From: Zobellia laminariae
Lineage (GTDB): Bacteria > Bacteroidota > Bacteroidia > Flavobacteriales > Flavobacteriaceae
DNA: 64,000 nt
NCBI RefSeq assembly: GCF_009725995.1
Contig: NZ_RCNS01000002.1
Coordinates: 248,001-312,000 of the forward strand
Direction of reading: 5' to 3'
Each line of letters opens with the position of its first letter. Position 1 is the first letter of the stretch. The notes beneath the pieces were generated by a model. That model was given only the letters and a program-made list of their open reading frames with translations. It ran no database searches and was not told where the DNA came from. Below are positions 38,004 to 46,681 of the stretch, one piece after another. Position numbers and translations under genes: made by a program.

Positions 38004-38323
38004 GCCTATCCAATGTTTCTTTCAATAATAATAAAGAAAACAAGATTTTTATTTCTGAAGATACTTCAGAATCAGTGGTATACCCCAATCCTATGCAATC
38101 TGAATCTAGTCTCTATTTTTACGAAGAAAGCATAGGTACTTATACTTTTGAATTGTTTAATATGGCTGGTAAAAAAATCTCATCTCATGATATGAGTGGC
38201 GATACAAAAGAAGGTCAAAATATGATTTTAGTACAACGAAAAAATCTAAATTCTGGGCTTTATTTCTATAAAATCACAAGTAGTAATGATAAAGTATGGA
38301 GTAGTAAGTTAATGGTGAAATAA
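38000..38323 (+). CDS. T9SS type A sorting domain, separated by a frameshift
   Basis: The 107-residue ORF has the type IX secretion C-terminal domain: VVYPNPMQSESSLYF, then YTFELFNMAGKKI, LNSGLYFYKIT and the final WSSKLMVK. Such a domain does not work as a free protein; it is the tail of a secreted cargo. Its ATG overlaps the stop of the upstream ORF (ATGA, 38000-38003). It is best read as the C-terminus of the preceding protein after a single-base loss, a sequencing error, or ribosomal frameshifting. Translational coupling to give a separate polypeptide is less likely since there is no signal peptide. Confidence 0.82.
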   Translation: MSLSNVSFNNNKENKIFISEDTSESVVYPNPMQSESSLYFYEESIGTYTFELFNMAGKKISSHDMSGDTKEGQNMILVQRKNLNSGLYFYKITSSNDKVWSSKLMVK

Positions 38324-38347
38324 CTGTTTTTAAACTTAGAAGTGGAG

Positions 38348-38800
38348 TTAAAGATGCAATTTCATTCCCTCATGACTAGCCGTAAAACCTAACTTTTCAT
38401 AAAACTTTAGCGCATCGGGTCGCTTTTTGTCCGTAGTGAGTTGTACAACGTGTGCGCCTTTTTGTTTCGCACGTTGTATGGCCCATTCAAATAATTGTTG
38501 TCCTATTCCCTTATTGCGATAGTCCTCATGTACTCGTACGGCTTCTATTTGAGCGCGAACACCGCCTTGGTACGTTAAGTATGGAATGAATGATAGTTGC
38601 ATAGTGCCAATTACCTGTTCAGTCTCATTTTCAATAACTATTAGTTCTTGGTTTTGATCTCCGTTTATAGCTTCAAAAGCATCGTAATATTTTTGAGGTA
38701 GCGGTTCTTTATAGTTCTCTCGTAGCTTGCCTAGTTTATCATTAGCCAATAACGCTACAATTGCGGAAACATCACTTTCCTTTGCTTTTCGGATTTTCAT
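38348..38800 (-). CDS. GNAT family N-acetyltransferase
   Basis: The 150-residue protein has the GNAT fold: MKIRKAKESDVSAIVALL start, VIGTMQLSFIPYL (strand 4), then the acetyl-CoA-binding motif A as VHEDYRNKGIGQQLFEWA and motif B as LTTDKKRPDALKFYEKLGF. The acceptor substrate is unknown. It follows purL in the same direction but is separated by a terminator (38814-38850), so it probably depends on its own promoter or on read-through. Confidence 0.9.
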   Translation of the reverse strand: MKIRKAKESDVSAIVALLANDKLGKLRENYKEPLPQKYYDAFEAINGDQNQELIVIENETEQVIGTMQLSFIPYLTYQGGVRAQIEAVRVHEDYRNKGIGQQLFEWAIQRAKQKGAHVVQLTTDKKRPDALKFYEKLGFTASHEGMKLHL

Positions 38801-38813
38801 ATCAAACTAAATT

Positions 38814-38850
38814 ATAAAAAAACAGCGTGCACATTTAAGTACACGCTGTT
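38814..38850 (-). terminator. Intrinsic terminator after purL
   Basis: In the minus-strand RNA, arms 38850-38839 and 38832-38821 form a 12-pair stem (one G-T pair) around a 6-nt loop, followed by a run of T from the A-tract 38820-38815. It lies 30 bp past the purL stop. Confidence 0.9.
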
Positions 38851-38880
38851 TTAAAATTTGAATATGTACGTTTCTTTAGA

Positions 38881-41800
38881 TTATTTAGTCTTCAAAATCC
38901 ATTTTTTAGCATTTACAAAGGCTTCTAGCCATGGAGATACTGCGTCATTAGCACCTTCTGGATAATATGCCCAGTTCCAAGGGAAAATAGAACGTTCAAT
39001 ATGTGGCATGGTTACCAAGTGGCGACCTGTGGTATCACAAAGCATAGCTGTGTTAAAGTCACTACCGTTAGGATTGGCTGGGTAGCCTTCATAACCGTAT
39101 TTGGCAACAACACCGTATTGGTCTTCGTTATGTGGAAGACTAAACTTGCCTTCGCCATGAGAAATCCAAACACCTAAAGTGGTTCCTGCTAAACTTGAAA
39201 GCATAACCGAGTTGTTTTCTTGAATCTTAACCGATGTAAAGTTACTCTCGTGTTTATGAGAATCGTTGTAAGTTAATCTACCATGGGTTTCGTGCTCAGG
39301 GTTGATGAGGTCTAACTCCATAAACAACTGGCAACCGTTACAAATACCTATGGATAATGTATCTGGTCTTGCAAAGAAGTTTTTAAGAGCGGTATTAGCC
39401 TTTTCATTGTATTTAAAAGCTCCTGCCCAACCTTTGGCACTTCCTAAAACATCTGAGTTAGAAAATCCACCAACGGCACCAATAAACTGAATGTCTTCAA
39501 GGGTTTCACGACCAGAAATTAAATCGGTCATGTGAACGTCTTTTACATCAAAACCAGCTAAGTACATAGCATTTGCCATTTCTCGTTCAGAATTACTTCC
39601 TTTTTCACGAAGGATAGCTGCTTTTGGTCGTTTTCCAGTGTTTGATGGAACAGTAGTTAAATCAACATTTTCAGGAAATTTGTACTGAAGTGGCTGATTT
39701 TTATAATTATCAAAGCGGTCTTTAGCTAAGTTTTTAGCTGTTTGCTTGTTGTCTAGTAAATAGGAAGTTTTGAACCATGTGTCTCTTAAAGAGTCAATGT
39801 TCAAGCCCATTTCCATTCCTCCATTTTTGATTTTCAGAACGGTTCCAGAAACTACGTTTCCTATTTTCTTGACATCTATGTTGAGGTTAGCTAATTTTTC
39901 TTCTATAGAATCATTTTTCGCTTGAAAAACAATTCCCGAATTTTCTGAGAAAAGTAATTTTATAGTATCCTCTTCACCTAAACTGGATAAATCTAATTCT
40001 GCGGATAAATTAGTATCGGCAAAACATAGTTCCAATAAAGTAGTAATCAAACCACCAGAAGCAACATCATGGCCAGCAACGACTTCATCTTCTTTAATCA
40101 AGTTTTGAATAGCGTTAAAAACCGTTTTAAAATAGGCTGCATCTTTAATAGTTGGAGCTTCAGTACCTATGGCGTTACGAACTTGGGCAAAAGAAGAACC
40201 TCCTAATTTATAAGAGTCTTTTGATAGGTTAATGTAGTAGATAGAACCACTATTTCTCTTTAATACAGGCTCTACTACCTTAGTAATATCGTCACAATTT
40301 CCAGCAGCTGATATAACCACTGTACCCGGTGCGATAACATCTCCATCTTTATATTTTTGTTTCATTGAAAGCGAATCCTTTCCCGTAGGTACATTAATAC
40401 CTAAAGCAATGGAAAAGTCAGATACCGCTTCAACAGCTTCGTATAAACGGGCGTCTTCACCCTCGTTTTTACAAGGCCACATCCAGTTGGCAGAAAGCGA
40501 AATGGATTTTAAATTCTCTTTTAATGGAGCCCAAATAATATTGGTCAAAGACTCGGCAATACTATTTAAACTTCCTGCCGCTGGGTCAATTAATCCGGAA
40601 ATAGGGGAGTGGCCAATACTGGTGGCAATACCTTCTTTTCCTTTAAAATCTAAGGCCATAACACCGCAATTGTTCAACGGAAGTTGTAATGGTCCGGCAC
40701 ATTGTTGTTTGGCAACACGTCCACCAACACAACGGTCAACCTTGTTGGTTAACCAGTCTTTACAGGCAACGGCTTCAAGTTGTAACAACTGTTCCAAGTA
40801 ATCATGGAAAAATTCTAATGAATACTCAGGGTTGGTATACGTTCTTTGAACCGTAGTATCCGTCATTATAGTTTTAGGAGAACTTCCGAACATGTCTTCT
40901 AAATTCAAATCCATAGGTTTCTCACCTGTGGTAGCTGATTCAAAAGTAAATTTATGGTCGCCTGTTACATCTCCTACTTCATACATAGGTGATCGTTCAC
41001 GATCAGCAATACGATGCAATAAATCTATATCTTCTTTACCAATAACTAGGCCCATACGTTCTTGGGACTCGTTACCGATTATTTCTTTAGCTGATAGCGT
41101 AGGGTCACCCACCGGAAGTTTGTCTAAATCTATTTTTCCGCCAGTATCTTCCACTAATTCTGAAAGACAGTTTAAGTGTCCACCAGCACCATGATCGTGA
41201 ATTGAGACAATTGGATTCACATCATTTTCTACCATGCCTCTGATAGCATTTGATGCTCTTTTCTGCATTTCTGGGTTGGAACGTTGTATAGCATTCAGCT
41301 CTATTGCGGAACTAAATGCACCAGTATCAGCACTTGAAACGGCTGCACCGCCCATACCAATACGGTAGTTATCGCCACCTAAGATGACAATTTTATCACC
41401 ATTTCTAGGCGTATCTTTTAAAGCTTGTTCTGCTTTCCCGTAACCAATACCACCGGCTTGCATAATCACTTTATCGAAACCTAGTTTTCTTGTATTCTTT
41501 TCGCTGCTATCTTTAGACTCGTCATGTTCAAAAGTCAATACGGAACCAGTAATAAGAGGCTGCCCAAACTTGTTTCCAAAATCTGAAGCACCGTTAGACG
41601 CTTTTATAAGAATGTCCATTGGTGTTTGGTACAACCATTCTCTCGCAGGGAATGCTTTTTCCCATTCTCTGTCTTCTTCCAAACGAGAATAAGCAGTCAT
41701 ATAAACAGCAGTTCCTGCCAATGGTAATGAACCTTTTCCACCAGCTAAACGGTCACGTATTTCTCCACCAGAACCTGTGGCGGCTCCGTTAAAAGGCTCC

Positions 41801-42564
41801 ACGGTAGTAGGGAAGTTGTGTGTTTCCGCTTTTAGGGAAATAACCGAATTATACTCCGTTTCTTGGTAAAAATCGGGTTTGTCGGCAGTTTTTGGTGCAA
41901 ATTGGGTCACTTTTGGCCCTTTTACGAAAGCCACGTTATCTTTGTATGCCGAAACAATATCATTAGGAAACTCTTGCGATGTTTTCTTGATAAGCTTAAA
42001 AAGCGAAGATGGTTTTTCTACTCCATCAATTACAAAAGTACCATTGAATATTTTATGACGACAGTGTTCTGAGTTTACTTGGCTAAAACCAAAAACTTCA
42101 GAATCGGTCAGTTTTCTGCCTAATTTCTTAGCGAGGTTTTCCAAATAGGTAACCTCTTCATCATTTAAGGCTAAACCTTCTTTTTTGTTGTATTCGCCAA
42201 TGTTTTCTATTTCTAGAACTGCTTCAGGAGCAACATCAATCTGAAAAATAGACTGCGATAGTCCGTTGAATTTTTCAGAAAGCATTGGGTCAAAATCGGT
42301 GAAGTTTTCGCTTGACGCTGTAAACTCTTCAATTCTAATAATGCCTTCTATACCCATGTTCTGGGTTATTTCGGTAGCATTGGTGCTCCAAGGCGTTATC
42401 ATTGCTGCCCTTGGGCCAACAAAAAAGGCGTCTATAGACGCCGTATTTATTTTTGGTAGGTTGCCGAACAACCATGTAAGTTTATTATTGTTTTCCTGTG
42501 AAAGTTCTTCAACCGTTTGAACGGCAAAGACTTTAGTGGCTACATCCCCGAAGAAGTGAATCAT
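38881..42564 (-). CDS. purL: Phosphoribosylformylglycinamidine synthase
   Basis: This 1227-residue, single-chain (large type) FGAM synthase has the FGAR-binding N-terminus, FSQVNSEHCRHKIFNG, and the ATP site region SLKAETHNFPT. Next come the AIRS-like halves (GGDNYRIGMGGAAVSS, DHGAGGHLNCLSE). The C-terminal glutaminase has the nucleophile motif GICNGCQLF and the His-Glu end (HIERSIFPWNWAYYPEG). It converts FGAR, glutamine and ATP to FGAM in step four of purine synthesis. It is transcribed alone from a likely Bacteroidota promoter and ends at a terminator. No other pur gene is close. Confidence 0.97.
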   Translation of the reverse strand: MIHFFGDVATKVFAVQTVEELSQENNNKLTWLFGNLPKINTASIDAFFVGPRAAMITPWSTNATEITQNMGIEGIIRIEEFTASSENFTDFDPMLSEKFNGLSQSIFQIDVAPEAVLEIENIGEYNKKEGLALNDEEVTYLENLAKKLGRKLTDSEVFGFSQVNSEHCRHKIFNGTFVIDGVEKPSSLFKLIKKTSQEFPNDIVSAYKDNVAFVKGPKVTQFAPKTADKPDFYQETEYNSVISLKAETHNFPTTVEPFNGAATGSGGEIRDRLAGGKGSLPLAGTAVYMTAYSRLEEDREWEKAFPAREWLYQTPMDILIKASNGASDFGNKFGQPLITGSVLTFEHDESKDSSEKNTRKLGFDKVIMQAGGIGYGKAEQALKDTPRNGDKIVILGGDNYRIGMGGAAVSSADTGAFSSAIELNAIQRSNPEMQKRASNAIRGMVENDVNPIVSIHDHGAGGHLNCLSELVEDTGGKIDLDKLPVGDPTLSAKEIIGNESQERMGLVIGKEDIDLLHRIADRERSPMYEVGDVTGDHKFTFESATTGEKPMDLNLEDMFGSSPKTIMTDTTVQRTYTNPEYSLEFFHDYLEQLLQLEAVACKDWLTNKVDRCVGGRVAKQQCAGPLQLPLNNCGVMALDFKGKEGIATSIGHSPISGLIDPAAGSLNSIAESLTNIIWAPLKENLKSISLSANWMWPCKNEGEDARLYEAVEAVSDFSIALGINVPTGKDSLSMKQKYKDGDVIAPGTVVISAAGNCDDITKVVEPVLKRNSGSIYYINLSKDSYKLGGSSFAQVRNAIGTEAPTIKDAAYFKTVFNAIQNLIKEDEVVAGHDVASGGLITTLLELCFADTNLSAELDLSSLGEEDTIKLLFSENSGIVFQAKNDSIEEKLANLNIDVKKIGNVVSGTVLKIKNGGMEMGLNIDSLRDTWFKTSYLLDNKQTAKNLAKDRFDNYKNQPLQYKFPENVDLTTVPSNTGKRPKAAILREKGSNSEREMANAMYLAGFDVKDVHMTDLISGRETLEDIQFIGAVGGFSNSDVLGSAKGWAGAFKYNEKANTALKNFFARPDTLSIGICNGCQLFMELDLINPEHETHGRLTYNDSHKHESNFTSVKIQENNSVMLSSLAGTTLGVWISHGEGKFSLPHNEDQYGVVAKYGYEGYPANPNGSDFNTAMLCDTTGRHLVTMPHIERSIFPWNWAYYPEGANDAVSPWLEAFVNAKKWILKTK

Positions 42565-42596
42565 TTAGCTTGTAAATTGATAGGTTTGAGAAAACG

Positions 42597-42627
42597 CAAA
42601 TTTAGCCTTTAAAAGGCGCTTTTTAAA
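42597..42627 (-). promoter_or_regulatory. Likely purL promoter
   Basis: The minus strand reads TTTA-N19-TAAATTTG, an exact -7 box (42604-42597) with a one-mismatch -33 box (42627-42624). It lies 32 bp before the purL ATG. The spacer holds a short inverted repeat, GCCTTTTAAAGGC. Confidence 0.6.
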
Positions 42628-42658
42628 GTAGTATTGTAAAATTTTCTAACTAAAAGTT

Positions 42659-42767
42659 AACAGGTTGTTGATTACTTTGTATGCCTAGTTTCTCCTCTAC
42701 TTGAAGCGAAAATTGCTTTGTATCATTTGAACAAACTTCTACACCATTACAGTAAGAAATTAAAAAA
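42659..42767 (-). other. Open, coding-like stretch after the RNA methyltransferase gene
   Basis: In one minus-strand frame the gap between the RsmB-like gene and purL is open for about 37 codons and ends at TAG (42661-42659). The translation has a natural composition (for example VEVCSNDTKQFSLQVEEKLG), but there is no start codon and it is in a different frame from the upstream gene. It may be a remnant of a lost gene or chance. Confidence 0.25.
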
Positions 42768-43982
42768 CTAGCTTTTCTTTTCCAACAACGCCATATAGAA
42801 TCCGTCAAACCCGCTTTTGGATGCATAAATCTTTTTCTCCTTAACTAAACTAAAGTCTTTTCCTTCGTCTGATGATAAGAAAGATTTGACTTGGTCATTG
42901 TTTTCTTGAGGAAGAATAGAACAGGTTGCATACACCATTTTACCACCCGGTTTTACAATTTTACTGTAGCTACGGATAATTTCATGTTGCGTTTTTATGA
43001 TTTTTTCAAGAAACGCAGGCTGCATTTTCCATTTGCTATCCGGGTTTCTACGTAATACACCAATACCGGTACATGGGGCATCTATAAGTACACGGTCTGC
43101 ACTACCATATAGTTTTTTGAAAACTTTGGTAGAATCAATTTCTCGAGTTTCAATATTATGGGCATCGTTTCTTCTAGCACGTCTTTTCAGCTCTTTTAAT
43201 TTGCTGCCATAGATATCCATGGAGATAAGCTGACCTTTATTTTCCATAAGTGCAGCCAAGTGAAGCGATTTTCCACCTGCGCCAGCGCAAGTATCAACTA
43301 CACGTTGTCCTGGTTTAACATCTAAATATTCAGCAACTAATTGTGAGGATGCATCTTGAACTTCAAAATATCCTTTTTTGAACGATTCTGTAACAAAAAC
43401 ATTGGCACGTTCTGGTAATCTAAGCGCACTTGCATATCCTTTTACCGGTTCTACAACAATACCTTCATCAAGTAAAGCTTTACGAAGCTTTTCCTTAGTT
43501 GTTTTTAAAGTATTGGTTCTTAGAATAACTTCGGCTTGTACGTTAAGTGCTGCACTTTCTGCTGTCCATAACTTTTCACCCAAAGCTTTTTCGCAGATTT
43601 CATCTATCCAATCTGGCATAGATTCGCGGAACTTTCTAATTTTTGAAAGTTCATCAAACTTACCTTTAATACGGCGTTCTGGAGTAGGTTCTAATTGTTT
43701 CCAATCAGGTAAGCTAATTCCTTTTAAAACGGCCCATACAGCCCAAATTCTAAAAAGGTCAGGTCTACTAAAAGGTGCTTTTACTTCAGCAATTTCGGTA
43801 TACAATCGCTTGTATCGAACAATTTCATAGGTGGTTTCAGCAATAAAGCCACGGTCACGAGCACCCCAGCGTTTATCAAATTTTAGTACTTTCTGTACTA
43901 CCTTATCGGCATATTCTCCTTCGTTAAAAATCAAATTCAAGGCATCGATTACTGCGAAAACCAGGTTTCTATGTAGCTTCAT
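42768..43982 (-). CDS. RsmB/NOP family class I SAM-dependent RNA methyltransferase
   Basis: The 404-residue protein has an N-terminal NusB-like helical region, then the NOP/RsmB methyltransferase domain: VDTCAGAGGKSLHLAALM for SAM binding, SMDIYGSKLKELK, LIDAPCTGIGVLRRNPDSKW with the catalytic Cys, and VYATCSILPQEN with the second Cys. The two Cys residues define 5-methylcytosine RNA methyltransferases. The likely target is rRNA, but RsmB, RsmF or NSUN-like specificity cannot be told from here. The promoter is divergent from the BNR-repeat gene. Confidence 0.92.
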   Translation of the reverse strand: MKLHRNLVFAVIDALNLIFNEGEYADKVVQKVLKFDKRWGARDRGFIAETTYEIVRYKRLYTEIAEVKAPFSRPDLFRIWAVWAVLKGISLPDWKQLEPTPERRIKGKFDELSKIRKFRESMPDWIDEICEKALGEKLWTAESAALNVQAEVILRTNTLKTTKEKLRKALLDEGIVVEPVKGYASALRLPERANVFVTESFKKGYFEVQDASSQLVAEYLDVKPGQRVVDTCAGAGGKSLHLAALMENKGQLISMDIYGSKLKELKRRARRNDAHNIETREIDSTKVFKKLYGSADRVLIDAPCTGIGVLRRNPDSKWKMQPAFLEKIIKTQHEIIRSYSKIVKPGGKMVYATCSILPQENNDQVKSFLSSDEGKDFSLVKEKKIYASKSGFDGFYMALLEKKS

Positions 43983-44000
43983 TACAAAAAATTAAGGCTG

Positions 44001-44008
44001 CAAAGGTA
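44001..44008 (-). promoter_or_regulatory. -7 element for the RNA methyltransferase gene
   Basis: On the minus strand this reads TACCTTTG, an exact TAnnTTTG, 18 bp before the ATG at 43982. No good -33 box is visible, so the call is moderate. Confidence 0.45.
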
Positions 44009-44031
44009 TTGTTTTGCCATTGGATTACCTG

Positions 44032-44039
44032 TATTTTTG
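44032..44039 (+). promoter_or_regulatory. -7 element for the BNR-repeat lipoprotein gene
   Basis: TATTTTTG matches TAnnTTTG exactly and lies 15 bp before the ATG at 44055. A TTTTG at 44010-44016 is too close for the usual 19-bp spacing. It is divergent from the element at 44001-44008. Confidence 0.45.
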
Positions 44040-44054
44040 AGAAACTTTGTACGT

Positions 44055-45083
44055 ATGCGTAGTCTACTTCCCTTTTTACTTGTTATTCTCTTCATTTCCT
44101 GCTCCGAAAAACCGAAGAATGAACCCTTTACATCTGTTGAAGTAGAGATTGTTTACGAAGATTCAGTTAGCATTAGAGCTATTGAATTTATGGGAAATAG
44201 CTTGGGTTACGCAGGTAGTAATGGCGTATTTGGAAGTGTAGATATTGCTACGGGAAAAGTAAGGGAGAGTATAGAAAAGTACCATACGACTATTCCTGAA
44301 TTCCGTTCCATATCCCATACATCAACAGATTTTTTTATGCTATCCGTAGCAAACCCGGCCTTGTTATACAAAACGGGTGAAAACGGACGTATGCAATTGG
44401 TCTATAAGGAAGAAGACGAAAGTGTTTTCTATGACGCTATGACTTTCTGGAACGATGCAGAAGGTATTGCTGTTGGAGATAGCATGAACGGATGTTTGAG
44501 TATTCTAATTACAAGAGATGGTGGTAATACATGGAAAAAGATGCCGTGTTCGCAATTACCAGAAGGTTTGGAAGGCGAAGGCGCTTTTGCCGCTAGCAAT
44601 ACTAATATTAAGGTTTTGGGAGATAAGACATGGATAGCCACTAACAAGAGCCGAATTTATTTTTCAGGTGATAAAGGGAAAACCTGGCAAATTTATACAA
44701 CGCCCGTAAAGAGTGTTGTTGAAACCCAAGGTATTTTCTCAATTGATTTTTATAATGAAAATCTGGGAGTTGTTATTGGAGGGGATTTTCAGGACCCAGA
44801 TACTAATAAAGGAAATAAAGCAATTACCACAGATGGTGGTAAAAGCTGGCAACTTATGGCAGATGGCCAAAATCCGCAATACAAAAGTTGCATTCAATTT
44901 GTGCCGGGTTCAGAAGGAAATGGTCTTGTAGCCATAGGGTTTACAGGTATTTCATACTCAAGTGATAGGGGAGTAACCTGGAAACAATTATCAGATGAAT
45001 CATTTTACACACTTCGCTTTTTAAATAATTCCGTTGCTTACGCCGCAGGAAAAAACAGAATGGCTAAACTTATTTTTAACTAG
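44055..45083 (+). CDS. Ycf48/BNR-repeat lipoprotein
   Basis: The ATG at 44055 was chosen over a TTG at 44037; it gives a 342-residue protein with lipoprotein signal VILFISCSEK (Cys16). The body is a seven-bladed BNR/sialidase-like propeller with Asp-box repeats (ITRDGGNTWKKM, FSGDKGKTWQIY, TTDGGKSWQLM, SSDRGVTWKQL). This resembles the photosystem II assembly factor Ycf48 in fold; in non-phototrophs its role is unknown. It ends one base from the converging sensor-like gene, with no terminator between them. Confidence 0.85.
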   Translation: MRSLLPFLLVILFISCSEKPKNEPFTSVEVEIVYEDSVSIRAIEFMGNSLGYAGSNGVFGSVDIATGKVRESIEKYHTTIPEFRSISHTSTDFFMLSVANPALLYKTGENGRMQLVYKEEDESVFYDAMTFWNDAEGIAVGDSMNGCLSILITRDGGNTWKKMPCSQLPEGLEGEGAFAASNTNIKVLGDKTWIATNKSRIYFSGDKGKTWQIYTTPVKSVVETQGIFSIDFYNENLGVVIGGDFQDPDTNKGNKAITTDGGKSWQLMADGQNPQYKSCIQFVPGSEGNGLVAIGFTGISYSSDRGVTWKQLSDESFYTLRFLNNSVAYAAGKNRMAKLIFN

Positions 45084-45084
45084 T

Positions 45085-45549
45085 TTAAGGTTCATTTCTG
45101 TTACTTTCACCATGTTTTTGGTGGTATTTTTTAATGAGTTGTCTCTTAAAATCATTTTCAGAACGTAATAATAAAAGTGTTTTCTTAGCCGTAATGACTC
45201 CAGCCGCTTTTTTTATAAAGTCCTTTCTTATGTCTTCCTCTTCTTGTTCAAATTCAAGAAATAGTTCAACAATTTCATTCGCCTCTTTTTCTGAAAGTTT
45301 TTCGGACTCTTCTACTTTATTACGAATTTGGCTGTGCTCTTTTTCTCTAAGTACACTACGGCTATTTTCGTATTCATTATAGATAGGCCAAAAGGCTTGT
45401 GCCTCTTTACTATTCAAATTTAATCGCTCTGTTAAAAAAGCAATTTTAAGAGACTTTATTTTAGCGTAATCATGCGGTCTCTGCGCGTAAAACTGTGCAG
45501 ATGCTAGTAAAAGCACCATGGTTACCAGTATTTTTTTTAATCTATTCAT
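45085..45549 (-). CDS. Secreted sensor-like protein of the ECF sigma operon
   Basis: From ATG 45549 the protein has 154 residues with a signal peptide ending FYAQ (about residue 22). The rest is charged and helical (AFLTERLNLNSKEAQAFWPI, SEKEANEIVELFLEFEQEEED), like Spy/CpxP-type periplasmic stress sensors. In flavobacteria similar proteins are annotated as sensor of ECF-type sigma factor. Its start overlaps the anti-sigma-like stop by 8 bp, so the three genes are translationally coupled. Confidence 0.8.
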   Translation of the reverse strand: MNRLKKILVTMVLLLASAQFYAQRPHDYAKIKSLKIAFLTERLNLNSKEAQAFWPIYNEYENSRSVLREKEHSQIRNKVEESEKLSEKEANEIVELFLEFEQEEEDIRKDFIKKAAGVITAKKTLLLLRSENDFKRQLIKKYHQKHGESNRNEP

Positions 45550-46057
45550 TGTCTTCAAGATTTAATTCGTCAAAATAATCTGTGTTCTCATTAATGTAAT
45601 CAAGCACGTTTTCTTCGCTAAAACTACTATCGAACATATCTGTCATTTCAAGTTCACTTATGGGCATTACCTCTGCTAGTTCATAGCTGGTAAGGTCTAA
45701 TTCATTTTGGTTAAAATAGTTTTCAATATCCGACTGTGCTAAATCATCAAAACTAATTTCGTTTGTTTTATTAAGGTTCAACGTTAAGGCTACAACCAAT
45801 ATTGCAGCCATCGCCGTTACAGCGTAATAGTATTTTTTATAAGATTTTAATGGAATGACCTTATTTTGTTGGTCTTCTTTTAATTTCTGCTGGAGCTTAT
45901 CACTCAACGAATCAAAGTAACCATCAGGAAGCTTAAAGCCTTCCTTCTTAGGTATAGCCGAATCTTCTCTAGATAGCTTTTCAAAAAGATTTTTATCAAA
46001 CTCTTCAAAATAGCCTTCTGGGGCTTTAAACGGATTTTTTTTATCGAATGACTTCAT
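45542..46057 (-). CDS. Anti-sigma-like membrane protein
   Basis: The 171-residue protein has an N-terminal cytoplasmic part with two copies of a motif, FKAPEGYFEEF and FKLPDGYFDSL (about residues 10-20 and 41-51). One transmembrane helix (YAVTAMAAILVVALTL, about 78-94) is followed by an acidic outer part. This is the layout of a membrane anti-sigma factor, although no classical zinc motif (HxxxCxxC) is present. It lies 11 bp past the sigma gene and overlaps the sensor gene. I infer that it holds the sigma factor at the membrane. Confidence 0.75.
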   Translation of the reverse strand: MKSFDKKNPFKAPEGYFEEFDKNLFEKLSREDSAIPKKEGFKLPDGYFDSLSDKLQQKLKEDQQNKVIPLKSYKKYYYAVTAMAAILVVALTLNLNKTNEISFDDLAQSDIENYFNQNELDLTSYELAEVMPISELEMTDMFDSSFSEENVLDYINENTDYFDELNLEDNE

Positions 46058-46068
46058 ATGCTGTGCTG

Positions 46069-46623
46069 CTAAAGATATTCTTTTTCTTCTTTTAGGTAAG
46101 ATTCTATCTTCTTGGTTGCCAAGTGGTAAGAGGCTTTTAGTCCTCCGACCGATGTTTCAAGAATCTCTGATATTTCTTCGTATTTAAGCTCTTGAAAATA
46201 TTTCATGTTGAATACCAGCTTCTGCTTTTCTGGCAGAGTAGCTATCGCTTTTTGTAGCTTCAACTGAATTTCTTCTCCTTCAAAATATACATCTGCTTCT
46301 AGGTTTTCAACTAAACGATCTTGCAATTCACTGTCACTAACCCCCATCATTCTTGATTTGACTTTAAGAAAAGAGAGCGCTTCGTTAGTTGCTATCCTAT
46401 ACATCCAAGAATACAGTTTACTATCACCTTTAAAATTTGAAATGTTTTTGTAAACCTTAATGAATGTATTCTGCAATACATCATCCGCATCATCGTGATT
46501 CAATACGATTCTACGAATATGCCAATAGAGACGTTCTTTATAGGTCTCTACTAGCACGCCAAAAGCGCTGGCCTGCGTTTCTGTTTGCTGTAACTGATTT
46601 ACTAAGGTTTCCTCTGCAATCAA
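46069..46623 (-). CDS. ECF RNA polymerase sigma factor
   Basis: The 184-residue protein has sigma region 2 (LYWHIRRIVLNHDDADDVLQNTFIKVYKNI in two parts, about 33-62) and region 4 (LPEKQKLVFNMKYFQELKYEEIS, then TSVGGLKASYH), typical of the extracytoplasmic-function type. The start is TTG at 46623, since no ATG is available upstream. It is the first gene of a three-gene set with an anti-sigma-like protein and a secreted sensor-like protein. The signal it answers and its regulon are unknown; the neighbouring envelope genes may give a hint. Confidence 0.9.
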   Translation of the reverse strand: MIAEETLVNQLQQTETQASAFGVLVETYKERLYWHIRRIVLNHDDADDVLQNTFIKVYKNISNFKGDSKLYSWMYRIATNEALSFLKVKSRMMGVSDSELQDRLVENLEADVYFEGEEIQLKLQKAIATLPEKQKLVFNMKYFQELKYEEISEILETSVGGLKASYHLATKKIESYLKEEKEYL

Positions 46624-46681
46624 ATGAATTGTGCTTAAATTCTATAGTTAAGACTATAAATTTAGGAAAAGGTTTAATGAC

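Noticed and set aside
40409..40801. 130-codon ORF on the plus strand
   Set aside because: It is antisense to purL in a fully supported gene; Ser/Pro-rich translation is typical of antisense reading.
43378..43830. 150-codon ORF on the plus strand
   Set aside because: Antisense to the RNA methyltransferase gene, which has complete motifs over this region; no independent signal.
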